NCBI GenBank assembly: GCA_045628945.1
Contig: JAZQQG010000041.1
Location: forward strand, 1-64,000
Direction: 5' to 3'
Origin: RGIG4034 sp045628945
GTDB lineage: Bacteria; Bacillota; Clostridia; Lachnospirales; Lachnospiraceae
Length of the DNA: 64,000 bases
Shown here piece after piece: positions 59,647-64,000 of this stretch; within the stretch, counting starts at the first letter, position 1; every line of letters starts with the position of its first letter. The notes beneath the pieces are model-generated. The model was given only the letters and a program-made list of their open reading frames with translations, searched no databases and was not told where the DNA came from. Position numbers and translations under genes: made by a program.

Positions 59647-60729
59647 ATGAAAAAACGTTATAACACAAAAGCACCGGAGGGAAGTCGCCTCTATGTGTGT
59701 CATACCTATTATCATGTGTATGTTTCTCTTCTGATGGAGTGCAACCGTGAGGATCGTGGTACTGCATCGATTGCATTGAGCTCTATGTCTACGGACTTTG
59801 AAACCTTGCAGGAGCGATTGGAAGCGCTTAAACTTTTTCGAACGGTTTATATTTTACCGGAGAAACGCTTCACGGAAATCCCGGAATTGGCAAAATACAA
59901 AGAAAATTGCGGTCCGGTGAAAAATCTGATTCATCGACTGATTTTTACCAAGAAGTATCCGAAATTAGAAGAACCGTATATGACCATCGATTTTACACAA
60001 TACCGCGATATTTATGTGTTCTGCGATTTGGATCCGATTGGTTTTTATCTGAACTATAAGCATATTTACTATCATGCAATGGAGGATGGGAAAGGCTCTA
60101 TTCATATTGATGGAGTCGGCAGAACGAATCCTTCTCATCTGTGGTTGAATTGTATGTTGGCAAGAGTGAATCTTTTTTTTGTCCAGAATGGTTTCAGTAA
60201 ATATTGTCTGGAATTCGTGGTAGACAACGCAGAATTGCGAACCAGAAAATATCGAAACCTGCGTCAGATGGCAATTGAGGATTTGGAAGCAGGACTTGAT
60301 ACGGATGAAAAAGGAATGCTTGTGCGGGCGTTTTTGCCAAATTGTGACGAGGTTATGAAGCGACTTCATGGCTTGTGCAAAAATGCAGTATTGTTACTGA
60401 CGGAGCCGTACCATTTTGATGTTCCGACGCAGACTCGTATCGTGCACGATTTGTTGGCGATGCATTGCAAGGGATGTCATGTGGTAATTAAACCCCATCC
60501 GCATGATCGGGTGGATTATGTAACGGAATTTCCGGAGGCAATTGTTCTCCCGGCCCGTTTTCCGATTGAAATTCTTCGATATGTTTCGGGAATTCATTTC
60601 GCAAAAGCGTACTCGATTGTCTCTACGGCGATGGAATCCTTATCATTTGTGGAAGAAAAGATTAATCTTGGTGTGGAATTCTGGGATGCCTATGAACCAC
60701 ATGAATTGCATTCATTTACTAATTTTTGA
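59647..60729 (+). CDS. GT52/polysialyltransferase-like glycosyltransferase
   Basis: A 360-residue protein without membrane helices. It opens LYVCHTYYHVYVSLL, resembling the start of lipooligosaccharide and polysialyltransferase families. HVVIKPHPHDRVDY and a later KAYSIVSTAMESL are the expected acceptor/CMP-binding motifs of GT-B-like sialyltransferases. No CMP-sialic acid genes are seen in the window, so the donor may be another sugar. Assignment is to a broad family only. Confidence 0.62.
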   Translation: MKKRYNTKAPEGSRLYVCHTYYHVYVSLLMECNREDRGTASIALSSMSTDFETLQERLEALKLFRTVYILPEKRFTEIPELAKYKENCGPVKNLIHRLIFTKKYPKLEEPYMTIDFTQYRDIYVFCDLDPIGFYLNYKHIYYHAMEDGKGSIHIDGVGRTNPSHLWLNCMLARVNLFFVQNGFSKYCLEFVVDNAELRTRKYRNLRQMAIEDLEAGLDTDEKGMLVRAFLPNCDEVMKRLHGLCKNAVLLLTEPYHFDVPTQTRIVHDLLAMHCKGCHVVIKPHPHDRVDYVTEFPEAIVLPARFPIEILRYVSGIHFAKAYSIVSTAMESLSFVEEKINLGVEFWDAYEPHELHSFTNF

Positions 60730-60747
60730 TGAGTTGGATAGAACGAT

Positions 60748-62484
60748 ATGAAAATAATAAAAAAAATACGTGTCCTTTTGGACCGTAAACAAAAACTGAA
60801 TCTAGTCTACCTGATTTTTTTGATGCTTGTTAGTGCGATTCTGGAGGCGGCCAGCATTACGCTTATCTTCCCGGTTATTCAAACGATTATTGAACCCGGA
60901 GCGGTGGAAAAGGGCATTACGGGGTGGCTGTATCGTCTTCTTGGCTGCAAAGACATCACATCCTTTGTGGTCATCGTAATGGTCGGAATGATTGTGGCTT
61001 TTGTCATCAAAAACCTGTTTTTGTTGTATGAGCAGAAGGCGTTGTTCTCTTTTGTTTATTCGAATCAGTATCGTATGTCGAAGCGGATGATGAATCTGTA
61101 TCTACATAAGGACTATGAGTCCTATCTGAATGCGGACTCGGCGGTGATTCTTCGTGTGGTTACCACGGATGTCAGCAACATGTTCTACTACATTCTGGCA
61201 TTGATGCAGTTGATTTCGGAAATCGTTATGTTTGTGGTGCTGGCGGTCTTGATGCTTGCGACGAATGCGCTTATGACGCTGATTGTGGCGACGGTTTTGT
61301 TGATTACCCTGCTCGTAATCAAGAGACTGATTAAACCTACGGTGCGACGGTCCGGACAGGAGAATCAGGATTATTACAGTGCACAGCTTAAGTGGATTAA
61401 TCAGTCCATTGTCGGAATTAAGGATGTGAAGATTGCGGGACGTGAGAGCTATTTTATGGACCGGTTTGATGAGAACGGGCGTGCCTATGTGGCAGCGATT
61501 CAGCGTTATAATATCCTTGGCGCCACACCGCGCCTTTTGATTGAGACCATTTGTATTGCGGCGGTGCTTGGCTATCTGATTTTTATGGTGGTTACCGGAA
61601 GCGATGTGACTTCCATGACGTCCGTAATGGCATTGCTTGCGCTGGCTATTGCTCGACTGATGCCTTGCGCGAATCGAATCAATAATCATTTGACCAGTCT
61701 TGCCTACTTCGAACCGTTCTTCTTAGGCGTGAGCGACAGCCTGCAGGAGGATATTCATTCGGAGACGGCCAATTCGGAATTTGACACCTGGGAGACGGCA
61801 GAGATTATGCCGGTTCATGAGAAAGTATCGCTTCGGAATATTACCTATGCGTATCCCGGTACGGAAAAGAAGATTTTTGATTGCGCTTCGGTAGATTTCC
61901 CGGCGGGGAAGAGCGTTGGCATTGTCGGAAGCAGCGGCGCCGGGAAAACAACGCTTGTGGATGTGCTGCTTGGTCTTTTGCAACCGTCGGAGGGAACCGT
62001 ACTGGCGGATGATGTGGATGTTCGGACGAATTATCACGGATTCCTCAAGAATGTCGGGTATATCCCACAGAATATTTTTATGGTGGATGATACCATTGAA
62101 AAGAATGTTGCTTTTGGCGTTGCGGAGGATAAGATTGACAAGGCCAAGGTAAGACGTGCGTTGGAAGAAGCAAGATTAACAGAGTTTGTGGATTCGTTGC
62201 CGGAGGGAGATCAGACGAAGATCGGAGAACGCGGAATTCGTATTTCCGGTGGTCAAAGACAGCGAATCGGTATTGCGAGAGCAATCTATGAGGACCCGGA
62301 GATTCTAATTCTGGATGAGGCTACGTCCGCGCTGGATAATGAGACAGAGAGTGCAATTATGGAGTCGATTAACAGCTTTCTGGGTAAGAAGACATTAATC
62401 ATCATCGCACATCGTCTTCAGACGATTGAGAAATGCGATCTCGTCTATCGGGTACGAGATGGTAAGATTGAACGGGAGAGATAA
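60748..62484 (+). CDS. MsbA/PglK-type ABC flippase
   Basis: A 578-residue half-transporter. Six membrane helices occupy about residues 1-320. The ATPase has Walker A GSSGAGKTTLVD, the signature ISGGQRQRIGIARA and Walker B ILILDEATSALD. PglK-like proteins of this kind flip undecaprenyl-linked oligosaccharides. As no Wzx gene is seen, this is the candidate flippase of the locus. The end overlaps a minus-strand gene by 40 bases. Confidence 0.88.
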   Translation: MKIIKKIRVLLDRKQKLNLVYLIFLMLVSAILEAASITLIFPVIQTIIEPGAVEKGITGWLYRLLGCKDITSFVVIVMVGMIVAFVIKNLFLLYEQKALFSFVYSNQYRMSKRMMNLYLHKDYESYLNADSAVILRVVTTDVSNMFYYILALMQLISEIVMFVVLAVLMLATNALMTLIVATVLLITLLVIKRLIKPTVRRSGQENQDYYSAQLKWINQSIVGIKDVKIAGRESYFMDRFDENGRAYVAAIQRYNILGATPRLLIETICIAAVLGYLIFMVVTGSDVTSMTSVMALLALAIARLMPCANRINNHLTSLAYFEPFFLGVSDSLQEDIHSETANSEFDTWETAEIMPVHEKVSLRNITYAYPGTEKKIFDCASVDFPAGKSVGIVGSSGAGKTTLVDVLLGLLQPSEGTVLADDVDVRTNYHGFLKNVGYIPQNIFMVDDTIEKNVAFGVAEDKIDKAKVRRALEEARLTEFVDSLPEGDQTKIGERGIRISGGQRQRIGIARAIYEDPEILILDEATSALDNETESAIMESINSFLGKKTLIIIAHRLQTIEKCDLVYRVRDGKIERER

Positions 62485-63374
62485 GCACCGGCGGATAAGA
62501 TAATGCCGACGGCAATCCATAAGATACCGGTGGTTCCGATGATGTCGGTAACCGGTTCTTCAATGCTGGCAATCAAGCTGGCACCCATTCCGATGCGGTG
62601 CGCAAGCTTGGTGCTGAGAGAAGTGAATAAGAAGCGGAATACGATAATGGCGATTCCGCACACGGCACAAAGTATACCGCTGCATAAGAGTGCGCGGTAT
62701 ATTTTTTTGCGATGAAGAATGATTAAGAGTAAGAGTGAACCTGCGAAAAAGACAAAATGAAGGACGGACGTCTTCATGGAAGCAAAACGGGACAATCTTG
62801 CCTGGGATATTCCGATCTTACGGCAAAGCTCTTCGGCAGTCAGGTCGTCGAACATCTCGATGCTTTCAAAGTAATCACGAAGGACCGCAATATCGCGTTC
62901 GGTATAGTAACGGCCTTCTGTCGCATCGCCGATGGCCTGGATGTTGTCGGCAACGAAGTCCATGAACTCATCGCTGGTAAAGGCACCCTCATGGGTGTTG
63001 TGAAGGATATCGCGAGCGTAATCCTTTAACTTCTTGCTGACTAGGGACGCGAAGTCTGTGTTATCGATGACTGCAGCCACTGAATCCTTGTTGACAACGA
63101 ATTCTTCCAGATATTCCACGTCGTAACGCTCTTCAAAATAGAGAACAATCCACTCATCCATGGTGGTGTCATGACTGCTTACGGATAATCGTGCGGCAAT
63201 CTTGTCCATGGTATCATCCTTGAGTGAATTTCGCAAAATGTTGGAGGCGTTGCTGACTAAAAGCGTTGCAACGGCAGTTCCGATTAACAGGATGTTGGCT
63301 ATAACAAAGAGAACGCGTTTGATGACGGTTACGATACGGGAACCGTCCGTCGGCTTCTGGATATCAGTGCTCAT
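62445..63374 (-). CDS. Membrane protein of unknown function, convergent with ABC flippase
   Basis: A 309-residue protein. One N-terminal helix (about residues 20-42) is followed by a mostly helical outer domain (about 45-200) and three C-terminal helices. The family is not recognised. The start at 63374 is favoured over 63389 by AAGGAC 6 bases before it on the minus strand. The last 40 bases of its gene are shared, on the opposite strand, with the ABC gene. It interrupts the run of plus-strand polysaccharide genes. Confidence 0.7.
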   Translation of the reverse strand: MSTDIQKPTDGSRIVTVIKRVLFVIANILLIGTAVATLLVSNASNILRNSLKDDTMDKIAARLSVSSHDTTMDEWIVLYFEERYDVEYLEEFVVNKDSVAAVIDNTDFASLVSKKLKDYARDILHNTHEGAFTSDEFMDFVADNIQAIGDATEGRYYTERDIAVLRDYFESIEMFDDLTAEELCRKIGISQARLSRFASMKTSVLHFVFFAGSLLLLIILHRKKIYRALLCSGILCAVCGIAIIVFRFLFTSLSTKLAHRIGMGASLIASIEEPVTDIIGTTGILWIAVGIILSAGAYLSRSILPSRTR

Positions 63375-63527
63375 AGGGTTGTCCTTCATAAAAAATAACT
63401 TGGATTATCAGCGGATTCCTTTGGCATTTCGGAATGAAAGAACCGCCTAATTGGAAATACTACTCCGTAATAGTAGAAAAGGCAAGAAAAAAATGCTTTT
63501 TGAAGTCGGAATCGGGAAGCGGTAACA

Positions 63528-63557
63528 TTGACACTTGCGTGTGCAGTGATGTATAAT
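63528..63557 (+). promoter_or_regulatory. Consensus promoter of the right-edge unit
   Basis: TTGACA at 63528-63533 and TATAAT at 63552-63557 are 18 bases apart. Both elements are perfect. The unit consists of a short ORF and a glycosyltransferase. Confidence 0.8.
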
Positions 63558-63593
63558 CAGCATGTATGCGTATGCGATAGGGAGGGGAATACT

Positions 63594-63665
63594 ATGCTTT
63601 TTTGCCTCCGAGATTACGCAAAAACAGCAGGAGAATTTCAAAAAAAGGATGGCAATCAAGCTTAG
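63594..63665 (+). CDS. 23-residue upstream ORF with a strong ribosome site
   Basis: The frame begins MLFCLRDYAKTAGEFQKK and stops at TAG 63663-63665. GGAGGGG at 63580-63586 is a near-perfect ribosome site 7 bases before its ATG. The start of the glycosyltransferase (63649) lies inside it in another frame, just after seven adenines (63640-63646). It may be a leader that couples translation, or an N-terminal part of the enzyme displaced by a one-base change. No family is recognised. Confidence 0.5.
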   Translation: MLFCLRDYAKTAGEFQKKDGNQA

Positions 63666-64000
63666 CATAATCGTTGCTGTTTACAACATGTTCGCGGACG
63701 GGGTATTGGCCTATTGCATGAATTCTCTTTTGCAACAGGACCTGGACGAGGAGTACGAGGTGATTGCGGTGGACGATTGCTCCACGGATGCTTCGCTGGA
63801 GGTGTTGCGAGAATTGCAAAAAAAATACCCGAACCGGTTGGTTGTCCTTAGCACGCCGGAGAACCTGCGACAGGGCGGAGCGCGGAATGTCGGACTGGAG
63901 GCGGCAAGAGGCGAATGGGTCGGCTTCATTGATTCCGATGACTGGTACCATCCCACAGCTTATCGAAGGATGTTAGCTATGGCGGAGGAGACCGGAGCGG
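63649..64000 (+). CDS. GT2 glycosyltransferase (5' part; cut by window edge)
   Basis: 117 codons are visible. KLSIIVAVYNMFADGVLAYC, AVDDCSTDASLEVLRELQ and GGARNVGLEAARGEWVGFIDSDDW are a complete GT-A donor-binding half. It lacks a well-placed ribosome site of its own: GGAG at 63630 is 15 bases away and AAAGG touches the ATG. Translation may depend on the upstream ORF. The 3' end is beyond the window. Confidence 0.85.
   Translation, partial: MAIKLSIIVAVYNMFADGVLAYCMNSLLQQDLDEEYEVIAVDDCSTDASLEVLRELQKKYPNRLVVLSTPENLRQGGARNVGLEAARGEWVGFIDSDDWYHPTAYRRMLAMAEETGA

Overview
The window looks like chromosome of a flagellated, low-to-mid GC Clostridia member, most likely Lachnospiraceae. The grounds are gene content and order: an ireB-ruvX-DUF1292-RNase J-ylbF run, mltG-like/trmR/trhP order as in Bacillus yrrL-yrrM-yrrN, mreB/mbl followed by two rod genes as in mbl-flhO-flhP, comFC followed by yvyF, cdaA-cdaR-glmM, a class III glutamine synthetase, and strong Shine-Dalgarno sites with some GTG and TTG starts. 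Genus is inference; no rRNA is present.

Layout. 1-1125 is a gene-free mosaic of direct and inverted repeats ending in a possible 31-residue membrane peptide. 1414-6371 is a compact five-gene cassette (FkbH-like HAD loader, acyl carrier protein, VOC protein, MBOAT acyltransferase, SGNH-like partner) that reads like a DltABCD analogue with a different loading enzyme; thiI follows at once. 7699-14958 holds a divergent HPr-like gene, mtaB, ireB, ruvX, DUF1292, RNase J, ylbF, a shortened MltG-like protein, trmR and trhP (tRNA modification and RNA turnover). 15040-18963 has glnN, a tRNA-Gln(CUG), an acyl-ACP thioesterase and cvfB. 19143-25641 is a CdaR/PucR-type regulator, then ftsE-ftsX, an M23 coiled-coil hydrolase, a CtpA protease and a Sel1 lipoprotein: a septal wall-cleavage operon. 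A tRNA-Gly(CCC) and uvrB-uvrA with a possible SOS box follow.

31170-34178 is mreB/mbl with flagellar rod genes; then recD2, comFC, yvyF, two unknown membrane proteins, and cdaA-cdaR-glmM linking c-di-AMP synthesis to amino-sugar supply. HPr, a Y-family polymerase with a YolD-like partner, and a DUF3048 lipoprotein come next.

From 45890 to the right edge is an exopolysaccharide/capsule locus: rmlD, a divergent AraC regulator, gmd-fcl-manC (GDP-L-fucose supply), priming sugar-phosphate transferase, a Wzz-like protein with a degenerate kinase-like tail, five GT2 glycosyltransferases (the last cut by the window edge), a GT52/polysialyltransferase-like enzyme, an EpsG-like polymerase and an MsbA/PglK-type ABC flippase. 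No Wzx is seen here.

Points most worth follow-up are the Dlt-like FkbH/ACP/MBOAT/SGNH cassette, the repeat mosaic at the left end, the CGATAAA sites between araC and gmd, the kinase-tailed Wzz, and a short upstream ORF overlapping the last glycosyltransferase through an A7 run. All assignments come from reading the sequence; no database search was possible.
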